Shown: piece after piece, positions 47,283-58,284 of the stretch
Numbering within the stretch: the stretch's first letter is position 1
How the letters are laid out: every line of letters begins with the position of its first letter
Assembly: GCA_000697355.1 (NCBI GenBank)
Contig: JNEN01001247.1
Coordinates: 124,001-188,000, forward strand
Direction: 5' to 3'
Length of the DNA stretch: 64,000 nt
Origin: Syncephalastrum monosporum B8922
Lineage: Eukaryota; Mucoromycota; Mucoromycetes; Mucorales; Syncephalastraceae
Notes under the pieces: generated by a model
Database searches by the model: none
What the model was told of the DNA's origin: nothing
The model's input: the letters and a program-made list of their open reading frames with translations, nothing else
Made by a program: the position numbers and the translations under genes

Positions 47283-49481
47283 GAGATGAAAGATTTGAGA
47301 GTAAGAGTGAGAGAGTGAGAAAGAGATGAAAAGTCGGTAAAGATGTGAAGGAAAGAACAAAAGGATGAGGAATTTAAAAAGAGAGCTGTTCGCGGTATAA
47401 AAGGATGTACAGTCAGGCTTACCAATTGAGCCTCCTTATAATGTCATGGTTCAGCATGGTAACCCTTTTCATTTGCATGTTGTGTAAGTGTATATGCGAA
47501 TCTTTCTGGGGAAGGACGCACAGGTCTACTCCCACTCAGAACATGTATGCCTGCTCTCTCTCTTTGCAGTCGTACTTGCGCGCGTTCGTTTCTCTCTCGA
47601 ACCACAAATTTTTGCGCATCCCTCTCCCCCCCTTTTTTTCTTCTAGTGCCCCCCCATGCAAGGCAACAGAGGGAGCGAAAAAAAAAAAAGAGGCCGGGAG
47701 CACGGGACACGGGACATTGTCTATATGTGATAATAGTGCCCGAATTGTTTAGGTAGTGCGACACCAGCCAGCATCAGGGAGTATTGCGCGCTGCATGTGA
47801 TCGGATTTGGCGGGTTCGTTTCGTTTGCCCTTGGACTCACCCCCCAAAAATGCCTTCAGAGGGATCCTAGCTCTTTCTTTGTTTGCAAAGCGCGTCGACG
47901 CCCAATACAGAATTGGCATCTTTGGACTGCACACAGATTTCCACGATTACTGGCCATTTCTATGCTGACGAGGTTATATCCATAAGAGTTTTCGTTTTGC
48001 GAGTTCGTCATCTGTAGTCATGATTTTGCTTTATTTTCTGTTGTTCATAGATTGTTTATTTTTTTTGCCCCTTCTCTTTACCATTTCACTCGTTACTTTT
48101 GTCGGATGCTAACGCTTTAATAGTTTAGATTCGGGGTCCACCTAGAGTATACGCTCGTGTACAAGGCACATGTGGCTGCCCGCATGAACTCATCCAACCA
48201 TCGAATGTAATATTGTGCTTATTCGACATTAAGATACACAGGGAGAAGTATAATAAAGCCATGCGACGTGCGTAGGGCTGACTGAATTAGGAGCATCGGT
48301 GCAGAAGCAATAAGCAAGTAAGAGCAGCGTCAACAACAAGCAGCATACACGACGACACGCATCGGCAGTACAGGGATGGGTCCAGCAAAAAAAAAAGAAA
48401 AAAAAAAAAAAGAGGAAGGGCCTGGCCACTTCATTGCGAAAAGGTTTACTGACAACGGGGGGAATAAAATGATGGGGGCCGGACCACACATGTAGCAAGG
48501 TTCAGGGTCAGTTTGTGTCATTAGATGAGACATGGGTAGTCACCCTCACATATGTAATGTACTGTATACTTGGATTCATGATGTACATGCCTAAGCGTCA
48601 AAAAACGTTACCCATCATGGTTAATAGGGTCAGATATTTTCTCTGAACTATGAAAATGGTAGGGGAAAAAGAAAAAGGAAATCAGAACTTTGAACAAGCC
48701 GGAGATGTCAACCAAGGACCTGGTCATGGGTGACACAACAGACGGACAACACAGTTTAAAATGGATCTTGTATTTGCTATACAAGATTGCTTTCAGAAGA
48801 TCCGCGTAATGCGATCTGCGTTACCATCAATATAGGTAACCACCGCTGACACTATACCATTTCCCTTTTTTCTTTCTTCCATTTTCTCCTCGCCAGAAGA
48901 GTCAATCCCGCGCAATTCGCGCAACCCACGAGGGGCCGATTATTGTGACACAAAACATGCCGGTGGTCAGCCCTACCAGATATGCAGGTTTTCGCTCCAT
49001 AGACGCGTTCCCTTAATATTACTGAGGTCATCTCCCCACTCATATAATTTTCTACAAGGAGGTTACCGGCAGAGCCCTCGAAACCCTAAATATTCCCTGA
49101 GGAACAGTGTTCTAGACAAGAACGAGCCTGTCATGTAAGAAAGAATAAAAAAAAACAAAGTTGGGGTACATCGATGTATGCTATGTAGTGTCCTGGATGT
49201 CATTTGCTATGTATGTATGTAGTATGTATATGTGCTTAGATATGTGCAGCGGTCATTTTGGTGAGTTAAAGAGATAAGGTAAGGATACTTGGGAAATTAA
49301 GACTTCGCCGGCATTAAGCAGGGTCAAAAGAGCAGGGCAGAGTCAAATAGAGAGGGAATTATTTGACAAGCAACCAAGACAATCGGGGTCCTGTGCATCC
49401 CCCGTCACAAAAAATATCGAAATTGGCCTCGCGACATTGGGGCTGTTGTTATTCCTAGAACACAACAAGAACGACACCACC
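47283..49481. other. 2.2-kb divergent spacer between bHLH and uL16m genes
   Basis: Holds both promoters. Contains GA-rich leader sequence of the bHLH gene (47285-47370), a copy of the TATAAAAGGATG motif at 47396-47407, A/T homopolymers near 47679-47690 and 48388-48411, and GTATGTAT-type repeats near 49206-49230. No gene supported. Confidence 0.5.
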
Positions 49482-50174
49482 ATGTTGAAGCATCTCTACC
49501 AGCGGACACTTCAACAATGGTCTTCCGTGCGGCCTCAGATTCTTGCACACCACACTCCTTCATTCCAGGCTGCTCAAGCCACATCGGTCATGGCAGTCCG
49601 ATGGGCCTCGAACTTCGCACCCAAACGGACAAAGTACCGGAAATCGCAAAAAGGCAAGATCCCGCTGCCTGTGGGTGGCTCGACCAAGGGCACGACGGTC
49701 GAGTTTGGCGATTACGGCCTGCGTATCAAGGAAGGCTCTCGTCTGACGGCTCGGCAGCTGACCTCGGTGTTCAACACGCTGCGACGAAAAATCAAACCCA
49801 TTAAGGGGTCTCGTATCTGGATGCGGGTTTTCCCTGACGTGCCGGTGACAACCAAAGGTAACGAAGTGCGTATGGGTAAGGGCAAAGGCTCCTTTGAGTT
49901 CTGGGCCTGCCGTGTGCCTCTGAACCGCATCATCTTTGAAATTGGCGGTCTGCGCAAGGAAATCGCCAAAGAAGCCTTCCGTCTCGCCAGCCACAAACTG
50001 CCTGTCAAGACGGAAATGGTCGAGCGTGGTGCCAAACCCATCGTCGGTGCCGGCTACGTCCAACCTGCCCTTCCCGCCGCTGCATCCGCTGCTCCCGAAT
50101 CCTCTTCCTCCTCCGCTTCCTCCTCTTCCTCTTCTAGTGCTCCTGCTGTGGCTCCCGTAGAAAAGCAAGCATAG
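49482..50174 (+). CDS. MRPL16: Mitochondrial large-subunit ribosomal protein uL16m
   Basis: Mitoribosomal protein near the peptidyl-transferase centre. Single exon, 230 residues. The start at 49482 has a strong context (caccATGt) and gives MLKHLYQRTLQQWSSVRPQI, an Arg/Gln/Ser-rich presequence. The uL16 core follows: FAPKRTKYRKSQKG, FGDYGLRIKEGSRLTARQL, IWMRVFPDVPVTTKGNEVRM, then GKGKGSFEFWACRVP and EIGGLRKEIAKEAFRLASHK. The C-terminal 40 residues are an Ala/Ser-rich extension not needed for the fold. The upstream in-frame extension to 49437 has no ATG. Confidence 0.95.
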   Translation: MLKHLYQRTLQQWSSVRPQILAHHTPSFQAAQATSVMAVRWASNFAPKRTKYRKSQKGKIPLPVGGSTKGTTVEFGDYGLRIKEGSRLTARQLTSVFNTLRRKIKPIKGSRIWMRVFPDVPVTTKGNEVRMGKGKGSFEFWACRVPLNRIIFEIGGLRKEIAKEAFRLASHKLPVKTEMVERGAKPIVGAGYVQPALPAAASAAPESSSSSASSSSSSSAPAVAPVEKQA

Positions 50175-50358
50175 AACATCATTGTAGTCATTTTTTTTCG
50201 GTTGTTTTCTGTACGCAAGCGAGGGTATTATGTACAAACACGCAGCTCGTTTTTATAATTGTCTATGTAGTTGTGTAAAGCAAAAAGAGAGTATGGAGGA
50301 AAATGTGTAGAGAAAAAAAAAGAAACCAAGAGAGATAAAAAAAAAATATGGTGCGCAG

Positions 50359-51798
50359 TTACCATTGGGAATTGGCTGTGTTCCATTGGTGTGTTGGGTT
50401 GGTAGTCGGATTATGCTGTTGATGCGGCTGCTGCGACGACTGCTGCTGCTGCTGCTGCTGGTGTTGTTGTTGATGATGCTGCTGTGGCTGCTGTGGCTGT
50501 TGGGCTTGGGGCGATCCCTGCTGTTGCGGCGGCGGCGGCTGCTGTTGGTAATAAAGCCGATCTGCAGGTTGATGAACCACCGACTGAAGCGAAGGCAAGG
50601 GCCATGTGGGGGCCTGCTGCCCAGGCATGGTTTGCTGCTGGTTGTAGATCTGGTTATGGTAAACAAGGTTTGGGTGAGGCATCCCGTGGCTGGTGGGAGT
50701 GGCTGTATTCGTATGGCTGCTGTTATTGCTGTTGCTGCTGTTACTGTCAGGGGCAGCCGTGGTGGCCGTTGGGAGTTGCTTTGACGGCTGCTGATCACCT
50801 CCTTCCCGTGCTGCCGTTGCTGCTTTTGGCGTATCGGAGTGATCGAGCACGGCGCTACACAGTTGGCTGAGTACATTTAATTTTTCCTCCGTGACGGAAT
50901 CATTGCCGGCCTCCTTGGTCGTTGTCTTTGACTTGTCCGCCACATCCTCCTTTCCAGCTGCAGCTGCACTAGGAGTTATTTGTTGCTGCTGCTGCTGCTG
51001 TTGTTGCTGGGCATACGAAGCGTACATGGGGTGCTGCATATAAGACAGCATGGCGGGGTGGTGGGGGTAGGCGTACCCCAAGTATGGGTTCGCGTGATTA
51101 AGCATCCCAGCTGTGGGAGGTGCTGTCGTTCCCGGTGCAGTGGCCTGTCCAGGTACAGGCGTTCCCGGTTCTGACGTACTAGCTGCATCTGAAAATCAAA
51201 GAATATCAGGATGATGATCATCAAGGACGACGGCCTTCAATAGAAAAACGGTATCAGTACCTTGACCCTTACGCTGCTTATAAGGTCCGCGCTTGACCCC
51301 CTTCTTGCGCTCTTTGCGAACCGAGTTTACACATGTTCCAGCAATGCCGTACCGAACACAACGAGGACAGGGACGAGCGTCATCGCATTTCTTGCAAGCC
51401 TTTTGGCAGTTTACTAGCATATATCGTATGAGTGTCTCATCCATTTTTCTTCGTACAGTTTCATAGTAGATCAGCAACATACCGCAAGCATTCTTGACTT
51501 GCTTTCTCTTGGCTTTGACAAATGGACCTCCGCCTGTCGCGCTTGCATGTTGATAATTCAGGGTCGTCGGAGTTTGCACAGCAGACAGAGGCGGAGCATA
51601 AGGCTGCCCGTAGCTGACTTGACCTTCCTGCGCAACAGGGTATCCTAAGGCTGATTGTTGTCGAGGTGGCTGCTGCTGCTGCTGCTGAGTATGATGTTGA
51701 TGATGGGGATCCATCGAGGGAGGATACTGATAGCCAGCAGCCGGGTACTGTTGCGAGGTAGGCTGACTGTTGAGATACGGCGTGTTGACAAATTGCAT
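50359..51798 (-). CDS. Zn2Cys6 (fungal binuclear cluster) transcription factor
   Basis: DNA-binding regulator. The start at 51798 gives MQFVNTPYLNSQPTSQQYPA. A Gln/Pro/His-rich head precedes the cluster. A 70-bp-class intron splits the cluster after its first Cys; joined it reads KNACVNCQKACKKCDDARPC and continues PRCVRYGIAGTCVNSVRKER. The spacing is C-x2-C-x6-C-x5-C-x2-C-x8-C, with one extra Cys inside, and a basic linker KKGVKRGPYKQRKG follows. A second intron (donor gtactg, acceptor tttcag near 51190) joins a long disordered tail with two Gln tracts. There is no fungal-specific middle homology region visible, so the protein is shorter than Gal4-type factors. The targets are unknown. A 5' UTR intron is likely. 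Confidence 0.9.
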
Positions 51799-52673
51799 GA
51801 GTTCTAGGTACAAATACAGCTAAAGTTCAGTCTCAGACAAAACCTATGACGAGAAAAATGCAAATGAGTGCCTTACCGAGCGATATCAAGAAAAATGAGT
51901 GAAATGATCAATTGAGGCCCGGCGTAAAATAAAGAGGTTCAACTGAGGGTGAAGGTGCGCACTGTAAAGTCCGAGTCGAATGCCGTCGTCGTTGTTGTTG
52001 TTGTTGTCGTTGAAGGGGGTCTTCGAGATATTTTTTTGTGGCGGCGAATTGACAGATTTTTTTGCGCAAACAAACACAAACGAGTTATCTGTCACACAAA
52101 GCGATTTGGTATCTTTTTTATCACACCAACAACACTCGCACGTAGACGCAGGCGGAAATAAAGAAGAAAGTAAGAAAAGAGAGAGAGAGAAGAGTAAGTA
52201 ATGTCGGAGCGAAGAAAGAAGAAGGAAGCCCGGAGTGTATCCAGAAAAAATTTTTTTCTTGGAAAATGAGCTCTTCCCGGCAATAGATTATACCGGAAAG
52301 TGAAAAAAGAACAATGAGCGCTATTCCTTTTGACATCTTCGAGATATGACGGCATATAAATGGTAAGCAGTTCCCACGAGAGGATCATGAAACCAAAAGA
52401 AGAAATGGGAGCGAGATCTTGGATTTTTTATCATATAGCACGCAAGGAAGAAGAACGGCGTACAAAGGGTACGGGTTATGTTTCATCGCACTAAAGGACG
52501 TCATGACGGTCGTTTTGGGGGGTGGCCTCTGGTGGGGGCGGGCCGGGAAGATTCCCGTCAAAAGACTATATGTGTAAAGTACTCTTTCTATTCTACTTGC
52601 TTTCTATGGCATCAGAATCGGATATCAGAAAAAAAATGGAGCTATATAATATAGACAGGGGAAAACGTGATAA
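51799..52673. other. Spacer with putative 5' UTR intron of the Zn2Cys6 gene
   Basis: On the minus strand a donor-like gtaagg at 51876 and an acceptor-like tttag at 51820 could define a 57-bp leader intron. Further up are an imperfect GTT repeat (51988-52012) and A/T runs. No gene seen. Confidence 0.45.
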
Positions 52674-53400
52674 TTAGGATATGATGCAGCCTTTGTTCTT
52701 CCGGCGCTTGTAGGTTTCAATGTACTTGAGCTGCTTGTTATTAATAGCTCCTCGCCGACGCTCGCGGATATAAGCGACAGCATCAAGTGGAGGCATGCCC
52801 TGCTCGATGAGCGCAATTGCCACTAGCACGGGTGCCCTACATAACCAGCCAACCATGATCAGCGAAAGAAAAAAAGTGGCATTTTCTCCTACCTGCCCAG
52901 ACCAGCGACGCAGTGCGTGGCAATACAAGCATGGGCAGAAGGCCCTTGGTCGGGTTCCTTTGTATTTGAATGGCCAAAGCGAGCATCAATGAGGTCGAGC
53001 CAAGCATCGACGATATGAGCCGGCGGAGGCTCACCATCACCGAAAACCCAATCATGCACGTGAATATTTCTTTCTTCGAGCGGGACACGCGAATATGTTG
53101 CATCGCAACACCGCACCACATCGGTCACGTTCCACCGATCAAATTCCTAAAAAAATTCATCGTGCGTGAGCATTTTCCGGTGGATCCGCGAACATCATCC
53201 GTGCGGCGGTGTAGGGTTGCACACATTGATTGAATCATTTGTGATAGGACATCGAATACACATACCTCGAGATAGAGAGGAAGGTTATTGCTACTGGGCG
53301 CATCCACAATCAAAAAGTGTGTGCCCTTGTACTCGATATATGTCGGCGGATTGATCAGCGAGCGTTTGTTGCCGCCAAAAGTAGGAGATCGGTTGTACAT
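52674..53400 (-). CDS. PRL-type (PTP4A) protein tyrosine phosphatase with CaaX tail
   Basis: Dual-specificity-fold phosphatase of the PRL group. Three exons give about 183 residues from 53400 ([14 protein letters not shown]). Matches along the whole length: [37 protein letters not shown], the acid loop [13 protein letters not shown], the P-loop [20 protein letters not shown] and [19 protein letters not shown]. In animal PRLs the residue after the P-loop Arg is Ala rather than Ser/Thr, and that is also true here (GLGRA). The protein ends GCIIS, a CaaX box for farnesylation, after a basic stretch (KRRKNK) that would help membrane binding. The introns split TAT CTC GAG from GAA TTT and the P-loop Arg from APVL. 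Complete and probably active. Confidence 0.93.
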
Positions 53401-54436
53401 GATACTAATAATACGCAGTGCATGTATATGAGCAGAAGAAAAAAAGCATCCGATGGTAACACGTTACCTTAATAAGCCAAGCGAAGCAAAATAATGAGTA
53501 AAGAGGGAGACCTGGTTCAAAGGATAGGAGAATATTTGCAAATGGTATCCTGGTTGGAGGATTGAGAGAGATCAGCGTCATGGCGAAAAGGCGGCATACG
53601 AGAGCAAACACAAAGCAAGTTACCGTTCGTTTGAAAACAATAAGACAAGGGACGGGGAAATGGATCGCAGCAATCGGTGAGAGGAGGGCAAGAACGCAAA
53701 GGCAGACGACTACCCTGAGATGGCTAAACAAGTCAACGCAATGGACCAGCGATCATATAATATCAACGACAAGAGAGCAGCCAAGGGAGCCAGCCATTCA
53801 TCATGACGACCCCACAAGCAGCCAAAAACTCCGACAACTGTTGTCGTAATGAGTCAAGTGCAGCCGACATCGTTTTCTCTTATGCTTTCCCAACCCCAAG
53901 GTCCCTCCTCTAAAGTGACATTTTCGCTGTTTACCCTCCATCTTGGTCCATTATATGCACATCTCTATATCACTCTACTACCTGAGTACTCTGGACATTT
54001 CTGAAATATTTTTAAAAAAGTGCAATGACGAAGCTTTACGACCTTTTTGATAATAAAAAAAAAAAAGCTGTGCATTTTGAGCACCGAGACATCTGCTCCT
54101 GCCTTCCAATCCAGAAGCCGGTCAAGGCTGTACGCATTACGAGCTTGATGACTGAGCTTATGTATGTTAAGTTTTAAGGATGAGCATGATGGGCTCCAAT
54201 AACACTTGTAGACCTACTCCACCGCGCCCGGGTCAGGCAAATCAGTGCATTCCGCGGGAATGCAAGCGTCGGTGCGTCGCAGCAATATGCAGCCAAAATT
54301 CGTGGTACCACAATCAAGATGATGGGAGAGCGCAACACCAGGCACCCCAAGCCTGCTGAGCTGGAAGCATGCAGAGTCTAAAAGCCATTGCAACACAAAG
54401 TGGACTGTGCAAATCAGTCCCGAGTCAGAGCTTGTC

Positions 54437-54464
54437 ATGACGTCCTTGCCATGACGTCCTTGCC
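54437..54464. repeat. 14-bp tandem repeat containing TGACGTC
   Basis: Two perfect adjacent copies of ATGACGTCCTTGCC. Each copy contains TGACGTC, close to the CRE-type site bound by bZIP factors. Confidence 0.9.
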
Positions 54465-56773
54465 TTAATAACAGGAAAGCAGGCGAACATGTGTGAACTG
54501 CACATTGTTCGCTTACGGGTTCTCCCACTCAGCATCGACATCGCATTGCATATGGTTCCTGGCATCCCCAAACACGATGATCTCCTGTTCGTACTTTTTG
54601 ATGTACGCTTATGATGCATAAAACAAAGTTCACTAGACAGCATGTCTCACATACGTCTGTTGTAGGCCCCATCCAAACATAGGATAGCGATAAAGGAAGA
54701 ACATGACATGCCGTATCACTTGGTGACAGATGCGTTATCTTCGAGCCCCTTTCCCAACCTCGCACTGCCACAAAGCATCTCAGATGAGCCTCGCTTCACT
54801 TTGGTAAGAGTAAATGAGACCAGAAATGCACGGTTATAAGGCTTGGCTCGCTCATTTAGCAGAATTCTCAGGCTAACACTTTGGTAACTTTATTTCAAAA
54901 AGAAAGAGCCCGAATACGGAACCAAACTCAGTTAATATTCTGGGATGGCTCGCTCTGATAGTGGAGATTGAGCATGCTCATGGTTGCTTCGTTTATTTAC
55001 GAAGAAAAAAAGATCGTACGAGTAGCCATGTATTGAGAAAGGTTGCCCCCCCCCTTTTTTTTTACTTTCCTTCCTCATTCAAGATTATAATTAAAGCCTC
55101 GCTCACGGTTTTATTTTTGTTATCGCGGGTTATTGACATCGATGAGCACATTTATTCATATGAGCTCGTTGTTGTCAAACCTTATGGCACTATTCGGCTG
55201 TTTGCAGAGATTTTATTAATACTTCTTCGTGGACAAGAATGAAGTAGTTACCTTGGCTAAGGAGGCATTTTGACAAACAGAATCCACTTTGCCGCCTGTC
55301 CTGAAAACAGAGATCTACACTTACTTAAGATAATTATGGCATGAGAGGCACCGTTGTAGCAGCGGGTGTGTCTTGGGGGTTCTAATCCCAGGAGAATAGT
55401 TCACGCGCTGTGGATACCGTGAGCCGTAACAATACACAGACAAACGGTCATGTCAGCAGCGATGTCATAATGGATAGTATGCATCTGTCGGGAGTTATTC
55501 TTAGAATCTTAAAGTATATATCTCTCGCAAAGGCCAGGTCATTGTACATCGTTCTTGTAACTTTGCGCAGTGTAAAAGAGTTTTCATAGTCAATCGACTG
55601 ATATTATAGACATAACAATATTCAAGATATTGCGCATGTGGATACACACTGTCCTTTCATATTGACCACAGCTCCCTTTCGATCTTAATGCTTATCCGAT
55701 CATCAAGCCCTGACGAACAGGTTTGAATTAAGGCGAAGGCCGCATTGCTGAAAACGACGGTACTGCACTTATTCGCCTGGTTCGTCGCTGCACGTGTCGA
55801 GATGGTATAGAACTTTCTATGTATGTTATGGCCAGAGCCTAATTCCCGTACGTATCCTACGATCAAACAGCAGTACGTGAAAAGTGGATAAACGGCCAAG
55901 CAGGTTTGTACCAGCCAACAAAAACATGCGGAAGAGCAAGTATGAATAGTTCACTGCTCTAAATGAACGCGGTCAATCCCAGTATCCAGGCGAGTTTGTC
56001 GACAGCTCGACGCCAACCCTTTGCCTTCAACGGACGCAAACCAAAGGAAACAAGTTATTCTCATAAGAATCCACAATGAGACTCACTTTATGCGATCTGC
56101 AGTATATACTGTATGGTGAAAAGGACCCAGCGTCTGTCGACCTTTTGCCACATCGAAAGTATTTTTATACAGCACCTACAAGGGCTCTTACGACAGTGTC
56201 ATTGTCTTGCTTCTCCCATTCGCTTTGATTGTAACGGCCAGCAACTTCCAATATTTACAGATCTGATACAAAAAAATATGTGTGGTCGCGTCTGTGATGT
56301 GAGACAACGGTGCTCTATGTATTATGAGTGCTGATACGTATATGTGTGTATGCTTACCGCCTCTTCCAATATCGTTCAATAATGTACGTATGCTTCTTCT
56401 AAAAGTCGAGTATATACATCATGTATATTAAAAAACGAAGTGAATAGTATCGAAAAATCAATCATTTGGCACAAAGAGTCAATATAATATGTGTAAGCAT
56501 GTGTAAGTGCTATCAAGCATGCCGACTGAGCCAGCATCTCTCAAAGTAACGGTTGACTATTCTAAGGAGTCGTTGCGACCCAGGAGACCATATAGAGCAA
56601 TGAGAGCTATGATTGATTCGCGTGAAGTACACCCACTCAAAGCGTAATTTTGATTGGTGCGGGGGTTTGTCGTGAAACATATTATAAACGGTGGCTTGTT
56701 CATGCAAAGAAATATGCGTGAACACCCAGCCGCTTCCCGCTTCTTTCCTTTTCACCACTTTTCTACACAACAG

Positions 56774-56838
56774 GTAAAGTTGCTGATTTTCGTCACTCTT
56801 GACTCTGATGCTCAACAAATAAGTACCTTTTTCTGTAG
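56774..56838 (+). other. Putative 5' UTR intron of TEF1
   Basis: Donor gtaaag after acaacag and acceptor ttctgtag at 56831-56838, two bases before the ATG at 56841. Leader introns next to the start codon are common in eukaryotic EF-1alpha genes. Confidence 0.65.
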
Positions 56839-56840
56839 CC

Positions 56841-58284
56841 ATGGGTAAGGAGAAGACTCACGTTAACGTCGTCGTCATTGGTCACGTCGATTCCGTAAGT
56901 TAATGAGGATCTTTTAAATTATGGGGAATCCAACTTACGCTCGCTTTGTGAAATGCTTTAGGGCAAGTCCACCACCACTGGCCACTTGATCTACAAGTGC
57001 GGTGGTATCGACAAGCGTACCATCGAGAAGTTCGAGAAGGAGGCTGCTGAGCTCGGTAAGGGTTCGTTCAAGTACGCCTGGGTTCTTGACAAGCTCAAGG
57101 CCGAGCGTGAGCGTGGTATCACCATCGATATCGCTCTCTGGAAGTTCGAGACCCCCAAGTACCACGTCACCGTCATTGATGCCCCCGGCCATCGTGATTT
57201 CATCAAGAACATGATCACTGGTACCTCGCAGGCTGACTGCGGTATCCTCATCATTGCCGCCGGTACTGGTGAGTTCGAGGCTGGTATCTCCAAGGATGGC
57301 CAGACCCGTGAGCACGCTCTGCTTGCCTTCACCCTCGGTGTCCGTCAGCTGATCGTCGCCATCAACAAGATGGACTCGACCAAGTACTCTGAGGCCCGTT
57401 ACAACGAAATCGTCAAGGAGGTCTCCACCTTCATCAAGAAGATCGGTTTCAACCCCAAGTCCGTTCCCTTCGTCCCCATCTCTGGCTGGAACGGTGACAA
57501 CATGTTGGAGGAGTCCTCCAACATGCCCTGGTTCAAGGGCTGGAAGAAGGAGACCAAGGCTGGCGAGAAGTCCGGCAAGACCCTCCTTGAGGCCATTGAC
57601 AACATTGACCCCCCGGTCCGTCCCTCGGACAAGCCCCTCCGTCTTCCCCTCCAGGATGTCTACAAGATCGGTGGTATCGGCACAGTCCCCGTCGGTCGTG
57701 TCGAGACTGGTGTCATCAAGGCTGGTATGGTCGTGACCTTCGCCCCCGCCAACGTCACCACTGAAGTCAAGTCCGTCGAGATGCACCACGAGCAGCTCGT
57801 CGAGGGTGTCCCCGGTGACAACGTCGGTTTCAACGTCAAGAACGTTTCCGTCAAGGATATCCGCCGTGGTAACGTCTGCTCTGACTCCAAGAACGACCCC
57901 GCCAAGGAGTCTGCCTCGTTCACCGCCCAGGTCATCGTCCTGAACCACCCCGGTCAGATCGGTGCCGGTTACGCCCCGGTTCTTGACTGCCACACCGCTC
58001 ACATTGCCTGCAAGTTCGCTGAGCTCCTCGAGAAGATCGACCGTCGTTCCGGCAAGAAATTGGAAGAGTCCCCCAAGTTCGTCAAGTCGGGTGACTCCGC
58101 CATCGTCAAGATGGTTCCCTCCAAGCCCATGTGCGTTGAGGCCTACACTGAGTACCCCCCTCTTGGCCGTTTCGCCGTCCGTGACATGCGTCAGACCGTC
58201 GCTGTCGGTGTCATCAAGGCCGTCGAGAAGACCGAGAAGGGTGGCAAGGTCACCAAGGCTGCCCAGAAGGCCGGCAAGAAATAA
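56841..58284 (+). CDS. TEF1: Translation elongation factor EF-1alpha
   Basis: GTPase that delivers aminoacyl-tRNA to the ribosome. Exon 1 (56841-56894) encodes [18 protein letters not shown]; a 67-bp intron splits the P-loop GHVDS/GKST; exon 2 (56962-58284) completes 458 residues. Motifs: GHVDSGKST (G1), [11 protein letters not shown] (G2), DAPGHRDF (G3), NKMD (G4) and the SGW region (G5). Codon use is extremely biased to C-ending codons (GTC, ATC, AAG, GGT), far more than in neighbours, as expected for a top-expressed gene. Mucoralean fungi often have several TEF copies, so this could be one of a set. Full length, no lesions. Confidence 0.98.

Larger units (their letters stand above)
53401..56840. 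other. 3.4-kb divergent spacer between PRL and TEF1 genes
   Basis: Low-coding DNA with a 14-bp tandem repeat at 54437-54464 and scattered A/T runs. The right end carries the TEF1 promoter and leader, including a CCAAT-type ATTGG near 56650 and a pyrimidine tract at 56735-56765. No gene supported. Confidence 0.5.

Noticed and set aside
55370..55392. GGGGTTCTAATCCC resembling a tRNA T-arm
   Set aside because: No A-box or acceptor stem at the right distance upstream.
56935..58002. 355-codon frame antisense to TEF1
   Set aside because: A shadow caused by the extreme codon bias of TEF1; the Gly/Asp/Leu/Val-rich product has no real protein character.
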